Assembly (NCBI GenBank): GCA_019745565.1
Contig: JAIESW010000015.1
Span: forward strand, 1-64,000
From: Burkholderiales bacterium
Lineage (GTDB): Bacteria; Pseudomonadota; Gammaproteobacteria; Burkholderiales; Ga0077523
Direction of reading: 5' to 3'
DNA length: 64,000 bases
Part shown: positions 8,494-16,940 of the stretch, piece after piece
Layout: every line of letters starts with the position of its first letter
Numbering within the stretch: position 1 is the first letter of the stretch
Notes under the pieces: generated by a model
Told to the model about the DNA's origin: nothing
The model's input: only the letters and a program-made list of their open reading frames with translations
Database searches by the model: none
Made by a program: the position numbers and the translations under genes

Positions 8494-9565
8494 TCTTGAA
8501 ACCTCCCAGACTGAAGATGAGCCCGCGGAGCGCGCCCACGAACCATGCGGCCTTGACGGCCAGTACGATAGGATAGGCCTTGGCGATGAACTTGGCGTCT
8601 GCGCCGAGCGACTGTAGCCCGCGCAGGGTGCCGATGGGCAGCGCCAGGTAGGCGACGACGCAGGCACCGAAAGCCGCCAAGGCGACCGGCGTGTGGATCG
8701 ACGCGGCCGACGCGGCCAGCATCGCCGCGGCGCCGGTAGCGGGGACCAAGCCCGTCACGACGAGGTCGCGCATCCCGGAGCCCCGGCTGTAGTTGGTCTT
8801 GGTGGCGGCCATGGCCGGGCGCCAGAGATAGCTCATCACGATCCGCTCGGCGTAGAACGTCTGCTGACGCAGATAGCCTCGCAGCGTGGTGCGGTACTGG
8901 TGCAGCACTGCGCTCCGGCCCACCCATCCGATCACGTTGCGTCCCTGCGCCGCCAGGAACCCGAACTCCTCGTCCTCGTTGCCCCAGACCGCGCGCCGGT
9001 CGCCCCAGCGGCGGAAGTAGAGGGGAAATCCCTGTGCCGCATCGAAGAACTCACGCCGGCAGACCAGGTTGGACGAGATCGTCGATGCGATACGGTTGGG
9101 CAGGCTGCGTTGCCGCAGCTTCAGCACGAGATCCTGCAGCCGAGGCAGGAACGCCCCCGTAAGTGTGCCGCCGTAGCCGCCCGTGACGGCACCGAGTTGC
9201 TCGCGCGTCAGGGTGCCCACCATGTACTCCAGCCAGTCGGGTTGCGCGACACAGTCCGAGTCGATGAAGGCCAGGATGTCCCCCTTTGCAACGGCCGCCC
9301 CGGCGTTTCTGGCGAGTCCGGGCCCGTCGTTGCCGAGCATCCGGATGGTCTGGACTCCCTTTGCCGCTGCTGTCCATGAGGTGGTATCCGTGCTCGCATC
9401 GTCGACGACGATGACCTCGAAGGGCTGCAAGGTCTGGCGATGCAAGCTGTCCACACACGCGCCGAGAGTTGCCTCTGCATTGAATGCAGGGACGATGACC
9501 GACACTCGCGGAACCACGTCGGTGCCGCGCACGACGACCCGCTCGAAAAGTGCCGCCGCGATCAT
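8330..9565 (-). CDS. GT2-family glycosyltransferase with C-terminal membrane segments
   Basis: The 411-residue product has a GT-A domain: VSVIVPAFNAEATLGAC nucleotide-sugar fold, VVDDAS and the metal-binding DSD in AFIDSDCVAQPDW, and GNEDEEFGFL as acceptor-side acidic motif. Three hydrophobic segments follow (about 270-350). The ATG overlaps the stop of the small upstream gene by 4 nt. The frame runs 164 nt into the radical SAM gene, so its last 54 or so residues, rich in Arg/Ala/Gln, are encoded by DNA that also encodes the radical SAM N terminus. The true end may be earlier if a frameshift or lost stop is present. It probably builds a lipid-linked sugar for the ArnT-like enzyme. Confidence 0.87.
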   Translation of the reverse strand: MIAAALFERVVVRGTDVVPRVSVIVPAFNAEATLGACVDSLHRQTLQPFEVIVVDDASTDTTSWTAAAKGVQTIRMLGNDGPGLARNAGAAVAKGDILAFIDSDCVAQPDWLEYMVGTLTREQLGAVTGGYGGTLTGAFLPRLQDLVLKLRQRSLPNRIASTISSNLVCRREFFDAAQGFPLYFRRWGDRRAVWGNEDEEFGFLAAQGRNVIGWVGRSAVLHQYRTTLRGYLRQQTFYAERIVMSYLWRPAMAATKTNYSRGSGMRDLVVTGLVPATGAAAMLAASAASIHTPVALAAFGACVVAYLALPIGTLRGLQSLGADAKFIAKAYPIVLAVKAAWFVGALRGLIFSLGGFKNGNTQRRVAPAAFVVETRPAAAPDVLRDGSVQRGMQALLLLGQPQSGTEGTDPR

Positions 9566-9879
9566 TTTGCCCCGTCCGAGCGCGTGTCCGGGGCGGCGGT
9601 CGCAGGCATCTGGATTCGCCCACCTTCGAGACCCATTCCGGGCGCGCCGCCCATCCTGTGCATCTCGTCCATGTTGTGGATCGCCCGGAACTCCCGCTTT
9701 CCCGCGCCGGCGTGATCATGGTGCTTCATGGGCTCGTGTTGCTTCGCGGCGGGCGATGACGCTTCGGGTCGAACCGCACTTTCCGGCTCTGCGGCGAACA
9801 CGGGATACGCGAAGACCAGCAGCGCAGGAATCGAAGCTCGGCCGATACGCGACCAACGCGGTACGCACTTGGACATCAT
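9562..9879 (-). CDS. Small secreted His/Met-rich protein at the head of the GT2/radical SAM genes
   Basis: The 105-residue product starts at one of two adjacent ATGs behind GAGGTATCG. A signal peptide ends at VFAAEP (about residue 31). The mature part holds HEPMKHHDHAGAGKREFRAI followed by HNMDEMHRMGGAPGMGLEGG, that is, clustered His and Met ligands typical of copper-handling peptides. Both ends overlap neighbours by 4 nt (DUF411 protein upstream, GT2 downstream). It may be a copper-binding periplasmic peptide. Because it is coupled to a radical SAM/SPASM enzyme and two glycosyltransferases, it could also be their substrate. I recognise no named family. Confidence 0.8.
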   Translation of the reverse strand: MMSKCVPRWSRIGRASIPALLVFAYPVFAAEPESAVRPEASSPAAKQHEPMKHHDHAGAGKREFRAIHNMDEMHRMGGAPGMGLEGGRIQMPATAAPDTRSDGAK

Positions 9880-10346
9880 CGATACCTCGCGAAGATCGTG
9901 GTTTTGCCTTTCCGGTCGATCAGCAGCACGTCGAACGGATCCTTGCGACCGCCGTAGACGGGCCCGTCCATGCCGGGCGAACCGACCGGCATTCCCGGCA
10001 CCGCGAGACCCACGGCGTCGGGCTTCTCGCGCAGCAGGCGGCGGATCTCCCGTGCGGGGACGTGCCCTTCGATGCCGTAGCCGCCGATCACGCCCGTGTG
10101 GCAAGAACCGAACTCCATCGGGATGCCGAGACGGTGGCGGGCGGACGTGTTGCCGAGGTCGTTGACGCGGGCGGCGATGCCGTCGCGTGCGAGATGGTCG
10201 ATCCAGTCGCGGCAGCAGCCGCAGGTCGGGCTCTTCCAGACTTCGATCTCCAGCGACGGCGGGTTTGCCCAGGCGCGCGTCGCGGCGAACGCGAGCGTCC
10301 CGAGCAGAAACGACCTCCGGGAAACGACGGACGAGTGAGATTGCAT
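9876..10346 (-). CDS. DUF411 metal-binding protein, Tat-exported
   Basis: The 156-residue product starts at ATG behind GGAGGAGCATCCATC. The N terminus RRSFLLGTLAFAATRAWA is a twin-arginine signal. The mature protein shows the DUF411 pattern: EVWKSPTCGCCRDWIDHL with a CGCC motif, then GSCHTGVIGGYGIEGHVP, and VPGMPVGSPGMDG. DUF411 proteins are found with copper resistance genes and are thought to bind metal through these Cys/His residues. It lies 62 nt after the CusF-like gene in the same direction and overlaps the next gene by 4 nt. Confidence 0.92.
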   Translation of the reverse strand: MQSHSSVVSRRSFLLGTLAFAATRAWANPPSLEIEVWKSPTCGCCRDWIDHLARDGIAARVNDLGNTSARHRLGIPMEFGSCHTGVIGGYGIEGHVPAREIRRLLREKPDAVGLAVPGMPVGSPGMDGPVYGGRKDPFDVLLIDRKGKTTIFARYR

Positions 10347-10408
10347 GATGGATGCTCCTCCGCGATGGCGACGGGGGACGGTGAAGTCCCGCGTCGCCAT
10401 CGCTGTCG

Positions 10409-10759
10409 TTACGGCGCGCTCTTGATCTCGGTGATCGTGAACTGCCCGTTCATCTTCTCCGCCGTGAACAGGATCTTGTCTCCGACCTTGAGGTTGTCCA
10501 GCATCGCCGGATCCTTGAGCTTCCAGGCCATGGTCATGGCGCGCATGTCGAGGTTCTTCACTTCGCCGTGGCGCAGAGTGAGTTTGCCGGCCTCCTTTTC
10601 GATCTTGCGTACCTCGCCGTCGGTCCACGTCGGCGCCATCGTCTCCATCTTCTTGTCGTGACCTTCCATGGAGTGATGGTCGTCGCCGGCGGATGCGGGC
10701 AAGACGGTCGTCATGCCCAGAGCGAGCGTGGCGAGGGATGAAACGAGCAGTTTCTTCAT
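10409..10759 (-). CDS. cusF: CusF-like periplasmic copper chaperone
   Basis: The 116-residue product has a signal peptide ending ASAG (about 24), a His/Met-rich spacer (DDHHSMEGHDKKMETM), then the CusF OB-fold domain. LTLRHGEVKNL, MRAMTMAWKLKDPAML and KVGDKILF match the family pattern, with the His and Met-Thr-Met metal ligands in place. CusF binds periplasmic Cu(I)/Ag(I) and hands it to an RND pump. Start ATG follows AAGGAGATGCACC. It lies between the multicopper oxidase and the DUF411 gene. No Cus-type RND pump is visible nearby; the pump in this island looks CzcA-like. Confidence 0.9.
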   Translation of the reverse strand: MKKLLVSSLATLALGMTTVLPASAGDDHHSMEGHDKKMETMAPTWTDGEVRKIEKEAGKLTLRHGEVKNLDMRAMTMAWKLKDPAMLDNLKVGDKILFTAEKMNGQFTITEIKSAP

Positions 10760-10804
10760 GGTGCATCTCCTTCGAGGATGATTGAGGGGTACGACGCTGT
10801 TGGT

Positions 10805-12175
10805 TCAGTGATGGTCATGACGACCCGGTTTTTTCACCTGCACTTCCACACCGTCGCCAGGTTTCTCGGAACGTCTGACCGGTTCGTCCACCGGTCCGGT
10901 CCATTCGAAGGACACCGTGCCCTTCGGGTGGTCATACCAACCCGGGTCGCGGTAGTCGTTCCGAGCCAGGCCTTCGCGCACCTTGACCGTGGTGAACATG
11001 CCGCCCATCTCGATGGCGCCGAAGGGGCCCTGTCCGGTCATCATGGGCAGGGTGTTGTCGGGGATGGGCATCTGCATCTCGCCCATGTCGGCCATGCCCC
11101 GGTCGCCCATGCTCATGTAGTCGGGCACGAGCTTCAGGATCTTTTCCGCCACGCCGCGGTGGTCGACGCCGATCATCGTCGGTACGTCGTGACCCATGGG
11201 CCCCATGGTGTGGTGCGATTTGTGGCAGTGGATCGCCCAATCGCCGGGGTAGATGGCATCGAATTCGTAGGCGCGCATCTGGCCCACCGCCATGTCGATG
11301 GTCGTTTCCGGCCACCGCGCGGACTTGGGTACCCAGCCACCGTCGGTGCAGGTGACTTCGAAGTCGTAGCCGTGCATGTGGATCGGGTGGTTGGTCATGG
11401 TGAGATTGCCCATGCGGATCCGGACCCGGTCGCCCATGCGCACCACGAATGGATCGATGCCCGGGAACGCGCGGCTGTTCCAGGTCCAGAGATTGAAGTC
11501 CAGCATGGTGCTGATCTTCGGCGTGAAGCTGCCGGGATCGATGTCGTAGGCGTTGATGAGGAAGACGAAGTCGCGATCCACCCGATAGAGCGCCGGGTCC
11601 TTCGGATGGACCACTATGAAGCCCATCATCCCCATCGCCATTTGCACCATCTCGTCGGCATGCGGGTGATACATGAAGGTGCCGGACTTCTTCATCTCGA
11701 ACTCGTAGACGAAGGTCTTGCCGGGCTTGATCTGCGGTTGATTGAGCCCGCCGACCCCGTCCATGCCGTTGGGCAGCAGGATGCCGTGCCAATGGATGGT
11801 GGTGTGCTCGGGCAAGCGGTTGGTGACGAAGATCCGGATCTTGTCGCCCTCGACGCACTCGATCGTCGGCCCGGGCGACTGGCCGTTGTAGCCCCAGAGC
11901 CGCGCGATCATCCCGGGCGCGATCTCGCGCTCGACGGGCTCGGCGATGAGATGAAACTCCTTCCAGCCATCGCGGCTGCGCCACGGCAGGGTCCAGCCGT
12001 TCAGGGTTACGACGGGGTTGTAGGGACGACCGTCGGGCGGGGCGAGCGGCGGTTGCGTCGCGGCGCTCGTCTGGATCGGTGCCTCCGGCAGGCTCGCCGC
12101 GCCGGCGCGCGAGATTGCGGCTGCACCGAGGACGGTACCGGCCGCTTGCAGGAAACTGCGTCTGGTGGATTGCAT
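10805..12175 (-). CDS. Tat-exported multicopper oxidase (copper-resistance type)
   Basis: The 456-residue periplasmic oxidase probably oxidises Cu(I) to Cu(II). RRSFLQAAGTVLG is a Tat signal. The four copper-ligand motifs are intact: HWHG (128-131), HPHAD (170-174), HPIHMHG (263-269) and HCHKSHHTM (316-324). The last supplies the Cys, His and Met of the type 1 centre. A Met-rich stretch after residue 340 (MSMGDRGMADMGEMQMP) resembles the Met-rich Cu(I)-binding segments of CueO/CopA. The protein is shorter than typical CopA (about 600), which makes it a compact subtype. The tail ends GRHDHH. ATG lies 11 nt behind AGGAG. Confidence 0.94.
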   Translation of the reverse strand: MQSTRRSFLQAAGTVLGAAAISRAGAASLPEAPIQTSAATQPPLAPPDGRPYNPVVTLNGWTLPWRSRDGWKEFHLIAEPVEREIAPGMIARLWGYNGQSPGPTIECVEGDKIRIFVTNRLPEHTTIHWHGILLPNGMDGVGGLNQPQIKPGKTFVYEFEMKKSGTFMYHPHADEMVQMAMGMMGFIVVHPKDPALYRVDRDFVFLINAYDIDPGSFTPKISTMLDFNLWTWNSRAFPGIDPFVVRMGDRVRIRMGNLTMTNHPIHMHGYDFEVTCTDGGWVPKSARWPETTIDMAVGQMRAYEFDAIYPGDWAIHCHKSHHTMGPMGHDVPTMIGVDHRGVAEKILKLVPDYMSMGDRGMADMGEMQMPIPDNTLPMMTGQGPFGAIEMGGMFTTVKVREGLARNDYRDPGWYDHPKGTVSFEWTGPVDEPVRRSEKPGDGVEVQVKKPGRHDHH

Positions 12176-12270
12176 GAATGCTCTACTCCTGAAGTTTGGC
12201 GATTGCTGAAGCGATGGGAGGCCTGAGTGTCCCGGGATACGCTTGCACGGCGGATCTCCTGGCGGACTCG

Positions 12271-13719
12271 TCAGTGTCCCGCGAGGACCGACATCGGGAC
12301 GAAGGCGGGTCGTTCTCTCTGGGCCATGGCGCCCGGTACGGCGCTCGGCGACCCCGTCATCGCGCTCTGCATGTTCGCTTCGGCGAGCCAGAACTCGCCC
12401 AGCGCTTCGATGTAGGCGTTGACGCTGGCGACCTGCTCCCTGGCGTCGGCCAGCAGTTCGAAGACGCTGATCAACATGCCGTTGTAGCGGAGCAGGTTCT
12501 GCTCGGAAATGCGGGCGCGCAGCGGGACGATTTCATCCCGGTAGTGCTTCGCGGTCTCGAACGTGCTCCGATAGTCGGCGTAGGCCTCGCGCACTTCCGA
12601 GCGCGCGTTCACCGCCTGCGCGGCGACGCGTTTCACCGCCTGCATGTACTGCGCTTCGGCCCGCGCGACGCGCGCGCTGCCCCAGTCGAAGATGGGAATC
12701 TCCAGCGCGATCTCGAAGCCACGATTCCATGCGCCGCCATCCTCGCGAGTCCCGGCCGGACCCAGATCGAAGACGTTGATCGAGCGTGTCACCTTGGTGA
12801 GTCCGAGCGCGTTTGCCACGGCTTCGGTATCCCGCCTGGCGGCCTGGATGTCGAGACGCTGCTCCATGGCCCGAGCCTCGACTTCCGTCATTTCCGGAGG
12901 GGCACCGGGCAGATCCGGCAGCCGCTCGGGCAGCTTGAAGCGCAGGTTTTTACCATACAAACCCATCAGGCGCGTCAGCCGTTCCCGCTCGGACAAGGAG
13001 GCTTGGCGGGCCCGGGCGAGCTGGGCGATCACTTCGGCGTAGAAGACCTGTTCCCGCATCTGGTCCAGCACGTTGAAGTTGCCCGCCCGCGCCATCCGCC
13101 GCGCCAGGTCGGCCGCCGCTTCCGCGGCCACCTTGACCTCCTCCAGGTACTTGACGGTTTGCTCGGCCGTCACGGCGCTGACCCACGCACGCTGCGTCTC
13201 GTGGGCCACGCCCAGGGTCTGCAACGAGACCTCCAGCTTGACCTGCTCGAACCGTGCCGCTTCGACCTTGCGGCGCAGCGGCATGGTGACGAGTTCCATG
13301 ATCGGAAACGTGAGCGCGAATTCGTCCTTGCCCGATCCGGCGCCACGGTTCCGGGTCCGCAGGTAGCCCAAGTGCGGGTTCGGCAGGCGGCCCGCCTGAA
13401 CGAGGTCGGCCTCCGCGATGCCGAGGTCGTCGTAGACGGCTTGCAGACCGGGGTTGTTCCAGAGTGCGATCTGAACGGCGTCCGCCTCGGCCAGCGGAGC
13501 GGCGAGACGCTCCCGCACGGCATCGCGCACGGCGCTCGCGTCGGAGTCGCTCCTGATCCATCGAGCGTCTTTGCCCAGATGCTGCTTCGCGGTCTCCTGC
13601 ACCTTGGCGAAACCGCCGTCCTTGGAGAACGTGGAGCACCCGGACAAGACCGTCGAACCGAGGGTCACCGCGAGCAGCACGCGTCGCGGCAACGAGGAAA
13701 ACCAACGGGTTGCTTTCAT
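12271..13719 (-). CDS. TolC/CusC-family outer-membrane efflux lipoprotein
   Basis: The 482-residue product has a lipoprotein signal with cleavage before Cys28 (VLSGCSTF). Two outer-membrane-factor repeats follow, with long coiled coils and the usual ALWNNPGLQAVYDDLGIAEADL opening and LPNPHLGY turn. ATG follows AAGGTATCTCGA. It lies 96 nt upstream of the multicopper oxidase and 14 nt after a small lipoprotein gene. No RND pump or adaptor adjoins it in this module. It may serve the CzcBA pump to the right or work with the periplasmic copper proteins. Confidence 0.92.
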   Translation of the reverse strand: MKATRWFSSLPRRVLLAVTLGSTVLSGCSTFSKDGGFAKVQETAKQHLGKDARWIRSDSDASAVRDAVRERLAAPLAEADAVQIALWNNPGLQAVYDDLGIAEADLVQAGRLPNPHLGYLRTRNRGAGSGKDEFALTFPIMELVTMPLRRKVEAARFEQVKLEVSLQTLGVAHETQRAWVSAVTAEQTVKYLEEVKVAAEAAADLARRMARAGNFNVLDQMREQVFYAEVIAQLARARQASLSERERLTRLMGLYGKNLRFKLPERLPDLPGAPPEMTEVEARAMEQRLDIQAARRDTEAVANALGLTKVTRSINVFDLGPAGTREDGGAWNRGFEIALEIPIFDWGSARVARAEAQYMQAVKRVAAQAVNARSEVREAYADYRSTFETAKHYRDEIVPLRARISEQNLLRYNGMLISVFELLADAREQVASVNAYIEALGEFWLAEANMQSAMTGSPSAVPGAMAQRERPAFVPMSVLAGH

Positions 13720-13732
13720 TCGAGATACCTTT

Positions 13733-14140
13733 TCAACGGTTCGACGACGGGGTTCCGTGGGCGTCGTGCGGTCCCTTCTCAGTCGGAGGAGCCTCTTCGT
13801 TCGCCTCTTTCTTGCGCGCGCCGGCCGCGGAATGTCCGGCGTGCCCGCCGCTGCCTGACGAATCGGACGAGACTTCCCGATGGACTCCCTTCCAGCCGGC
13901 GATCCGCTGCTCCCGGTAGGGCTGGTAGTCCGCGTAGGCCGATTGGTAGGGCGGTGGCCCGACGCTTAAAGTCGGGTCAACGGCGTCCGCCGGTCCGGGC
14001 ACGGGCGGAGCGGAAGTCGCGCAGCCCGCGCCGATGGCGACGGGTAGCGCACCGACCGCCAGGATTCGAAGCGCGAAGCGCTTCGTCGGCGAGGCGACTG
14101 CGTCCGCGCGAAGCGCGGATGGGCGGGGTAAACGAGACAT
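13733..14140 (-). CDS. Small His-containing lipoprotein before the efflux channel
   Basis: The 135-residue product starts at an ATG behind GGAGGTTTGC. A lipobox IGAGC places the lipidated cysteine near residue 40. The mature part has PPYQSAYADYQPYREQRIAGWKGVHREV, then a disordered Ser/Gly/His tail (GSGGHAGHSAAG, HDAHG). Small lipoproteins of this plan often precede CusC-like channels in betaproteobacterial copper clusters, but I cannot name the family. The 14-nt gap to the channel gene indicates one operon. Confidence 0.8.
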   Translation of the reverse strand: MSRLPRPSALRADAVASPTKRFALRILAVGALPVAIGAGCATSAPPVPGPADAVDPTLSVGPPPYQSAYADYQPYREQRIAGWKGVHREVSSDSSGSGGHAGHSAAGARKKEANEEAPPTEKGPHDAHGTPSSNR

Positions 14141-14247
14141 GCAAACCTCCGAAGCGTTGCTTCGACGAGCGTACGCAGGCGCAATGTGCGCGCCGCGCTC
14201 GACGGGAAGTAACGAGGGTCAGCTCGCGACCGGACGGTCGCGAGTGC

Positions 14248-14649
14248 TCACCGGAGGCTGCCTCGAGGAGGCTTGCGGAAGAGGTCGGGCTGGTAGGAAG
14301 TTACGGTGACGGCAGCCGTCGATTGATAGACGGACTGCAGCACGTCGGACAGAACGGGTGCGCTCGACAGCAGGGCCGATGCACACGCCAGATGGCACAG
14401 GCCGCACTGGTTGCAATCCAGCGCCTTCGGGTCGGCTTTGCTCTCACCATGATGACCCATGTCATGACCGGCGTGATCGGCCGGCATTTCATGGTCCATC
14501 GGCATCTCGTGATCCATGGTCATGCCGTGACCCATGGCAGCCATATCCATGGACGCCATGTCCCCCGGCTCGCAGTAGGGCATGTTGGCCGCGCCGACCG
14601 AACGAATCGGCAGGCAGACGACCAGGATCAGGATGACGAGAAAACGCAT
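14248..14649 (-). CDS. CzcI-like secreted Met/His/Cys-rich protein (copper-module copy)
   Basis: The 133-residue product starts at the first ATG that gives a signal peptide (MRFLVILILVVCLPIRSVGAA). A run of DMASMDMAAMGHGM, MDHEMPMDHEMP and DHAGHDMGHHG follows, then CNQCGLCHLACASAL, and a C-terminal DLFRKPPRGSLR. The layout (signal, His-rich linker, CxxCHxxC core, RPPR-like end) is that of CzcI and is shared with the gene at 25,165. CzcI is a periplasmic protein of the czc system thought to affect its regulation. The Met-Asp-His repeats suggest the present copy is adapted to copper. It lies 135 nt after the histidine kinase gene. Confidence 0.8.
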   Translation of the reverse strand: MRFLVILILVVCLPIRSVGAANMPYCEPGDMASMDMAAMGHGMTMDHEMPMDHEMPADHAGHDMGHHGESKADPKALDCNQCGLCHLACASALLSSAPVLSDVLQSVYQSTAAVTVTSYQPDLFRKPPRGSLR

Positions 14650-14784
14650 GGCCGGGAGTTTAGGTGCGCTTCGCGATCCAGGCAACCCGCGTCGGCTCCA
14701 CGGGGCGTTTCGGCCGACGCATCGATTGGCCGGCGCGACAGCGCCCGCTCGGGCATCGACGCCCAAGCCAGTCCCAGCCTGCAG

Positions 14785-16188
14785 TCATGGCGATTCCGCC
14801 GTGGTCAGGGCCGATCGGTGGTCCGCGGCTCCATCGTCCAGCGGTGCCGGCCGGCCACCCACCGGAAACGAAACCTCCACCGAGAGTCCGCCCGATTGCG
14901 AGTCGCCCAGCTCGACCACGGCCCCGATGCGCTCGGCGATCGTGCGGACGATGGCGAGCCCGAGCCCGCTGCCGGCGACACCGCTGCCCGGAACGCGGTA
15001 GAAGCGATCGAACACCCTTTCCCGTTCCGACAGCGGGATGCCCTTGCCCGAATCCTGGATGCGCAGCCGCGTCACCTGGTCGCTTTGGGCGGCGGAAATC
15101 TCCACCGTGCCTCCGACCGGCGAGTACTTGATGGCGTTGTCGAGCAGATTCGCCACGAGCGCGGCAAGGTCGCCGGCCTCGGCCACCACTCGCAACCGAT
15201 CGGGAATGTCGATAGTCACGGCGATCCGCTTCTCGCGCGCCAGATCGGCCAGGTCCGTGACGGCGCGGTACACCGCATGGCCAAGTTCGATGGCGCGGAC
15301 GTCCCTCTCGCGGGACTCGTGGCGATTGCCTTCGGTGCGGGATAGTTGGAGCAACTGCTCGACGATGCGGTGCATGCGTTCGATGCCGCGTTCGAGCCGA
15401 TCCAGTTTGGCCGCGAGCGCGGGTTCGATCGGCCGGCCGCCGAGCATCGCCTGAACCTGGAGCTTCAAGGCGGTGAGGGGCGATCGAAGCTCGTGCGCGG
15501 CGTCGGCGACGAAGCGCCGCTGCGAGGCGATCAGACCACCTACGCGAGCGATCAATCGATTGATCTCGTCCACCAGCGGTGCAACTTCCGACGGAACGTC
15601 CTTCGGATCCAAGGCCGATGGATCGTCCGGCGCCCTTGCCGCCAGCGATCGCCCGATTCGTCGCACCGGCGCGACCCCGCGATGCACGACCCACCACACC
15701 CCCGCAAGTACCAACGGCGCCAGCGCGAAGATGGGCCAGGTCGTGCCCGTGGCCATGGCGAGCGCCATCTCCTCGCGAGTCTTCACCCGCTGCGAGACTT
15801 CAACGAGGATTCCGCGTGGCGACCGCATGGTGAAGCGGCGCCAGGGTCCGGCGGCGTCGGTCGAACCGACATCGACGAACCCCAGCGCGGTCGTGTCGCC
15901 GGAAGTGGACAGCACGGCAGCGGTCTCGACGCCCGATGCTATGGCGGGCCGTACTCGGACCGTGAAGCCCTTCGCGGCGCCCGATGCGATCGGGATCTCG
16001 CCGTCGACGGCGCCGAGCGATCGCGTGGCGCCGGCCACGGCCTCCGCCAACAGACGCATATGTTGGTCGTAGAAGATGTCGGCCTCCACGCGCGAGGCGC
16101 GATAGCACAGCCAGGTCTGCAATGCGCCGATCGCGAGGACCGACGCCGTCAGCAGGACAAGCAGCCGCCGCGCGATCGACGGTTTCAC
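14785..16188 (-). CDS. QseC/PmrB-type sensor histidine kinase of two-component pair 2
   Basis: The 467-residue inner-membrane sensor has TM1 at about 10-29, a periplasmic domain to about 150, TM2 at about 151-169 and HAMP. The H box VADAAHELRSPLTAL carries His232. NLLDNAIKYSP (N), DSGKGIP (G1) and GSGLGLAIVR (G2) complete the kinase. Its start overlaps the regulator's stop by 4 nt. It heads the copper-type module, so it probably senses periplasmic copper or another metal, by analogy with CusS/CopS. The extracellular domain lacks an obvious His/Met cluster, which leaves the signal open. Confidence 0.93.
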   Translation of the reverse strand: MKPSIARRLLVLLTASVLAIGALQTWLCYRASRVEADIFYDQHMRLLAEAVAGATRSLGAVDGEIPIASGAAKGFTVRVRPAIASGVETAAVLSTSGDTTALGFVDVGSTDAAGPWRRFTMRSPRGILVEVSQRVKTREEMALAMATGTTWPIFALAPLVLAGVWWVVHRGVAPVRRIGRSLAARAPDDPSALDPKDVPSEVAPLVDEINRLIARVGGLIASQRRFVADAAHELRSPLTALKLQVQAMLGGRPIEPALAAKLDRLERGIERMHRIVEQLLQLSRTEGNRHESRERDVRAIELGHAVYRAVTDLADLAREKRIAVTIDIPDRLRVVAEAGDLAALVANLLDNAIKYSPVGGTVEISAAQSDQVTRLRIQDSGKGIPLSERERVFDRFYRVPGSGVAGSGLGLAIVRTIAERIGAVVELGDSQSGGLSVEVSFPVGGRPAPLDDGAADHRSALTTAESP

Positions 16189-16844
16189 GTCTTGTCCACC
16201 ACGTAACCGATGCCGCGCATGTTGCGGATGATGCCAGGCCCCAGTTTGCGGCGCAGGCTGTGGACGTAGACTTCGATGGCGTTGCTGCCTACGTCATCGT
16301 GCCAGCCGAAGACTTTCTGCTCGAGTTGCGCGCGGGAGAACACGGTACCGGGCCGCGTGATCAGCGGTTCCAGCACCGCCCATTCGCGAGCCGAGAGTTC
16401 CACCGGATTTCCGTCCACCGAAACCTCCCGGCTGGCCGGCGTGATGGCGACGGATCCGATCCGAAGCGTCGTGTCGCCGTGTCCCGCGCTGCGACGGACA
16501 AGTGCGAACACGCGTGCGAGCAGTTCGTTGAGGTCGAACGGCTTCGCCAGGTAGTCGTCCGCGCCTGCGTTGAGCCCACGCACCCGATCCTCGACTGCGT
16601 CGCGTGCGGTCAGGATCAGGACCGGCACCGCATCGTGCCGCTGCCGCAGTCCCAGCAGCACGTCCATGCCGGAACGCTTGGGCAGACCGAGATCGAGGAT
16701 CACCAGATCGTAGGAGTGATTCCGGAGCGCATTGCCTGCAGCGATGCCGTCCTTGACCCAGTCCGCGGCGAATGCACGATCCCGCAAGGTCTCCACGAGC
16801 GTCTCGCCGATCAGCGTATCGTCTTCCACCAGCAACAGTTTCAT
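16185..16844 (-). CDS. OmpR-family response regulator of two-component pair 2
   Basis: The 219-residue protein has a receiver domain (MKLLLVEDD, phospho-acceptor Asp51 in VILDLGLPKRSGM, KPFDLNELLAR) and a winged-helix output domain (LSAREWAVLEPL, EVYVHSLRRKLG, GIGYVVDK), closest in feel to QseB/PmrA/TctD. The ATG at 16,844 gives the canonical N terminus; a longer in-frame reading has no ribosome site. A PmrA-type direct repeat at 17,360, upstream of the next small gene, is a plausible target. Confidence 0.93.
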   Translation of the reverse strand: MKLLLVEDDTLIGETLVETLRDRAFAADWVKDGIAAGNALRNHSYDLVILDLGLPKRSGMDVLLGLRQRHDAVPVLILTARDAVEDRVRGLNAGADDYLAKPFDLNELLARVFALVRRSAGHGDTTLRIGSVAITPASREVSVDGNPVELSAREWAVLEPLITRPGTVFSRAQLEQKVFGWHDDVGSNAIEVYVHSLRRKLGPGIIRNMRGIGYVVDKT

Positions 16845-16940
16845 GACATCGATGGCCCTTCGCGGAGGGGTCGTGGGATCACCTGGCGCCGCGGGCCAGA
16901 CCCGTGAGGACTTCACGGGTACGCCCGCCGAAACTCCATG

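Noticed and set aside
12196..15345. 1049-codon plus-strand frame over the efflux channel and kinase genes
   Set aside because: It crosses four well-supported minus-strand genes and their ribosome sites, and its product has no recognisable domain.
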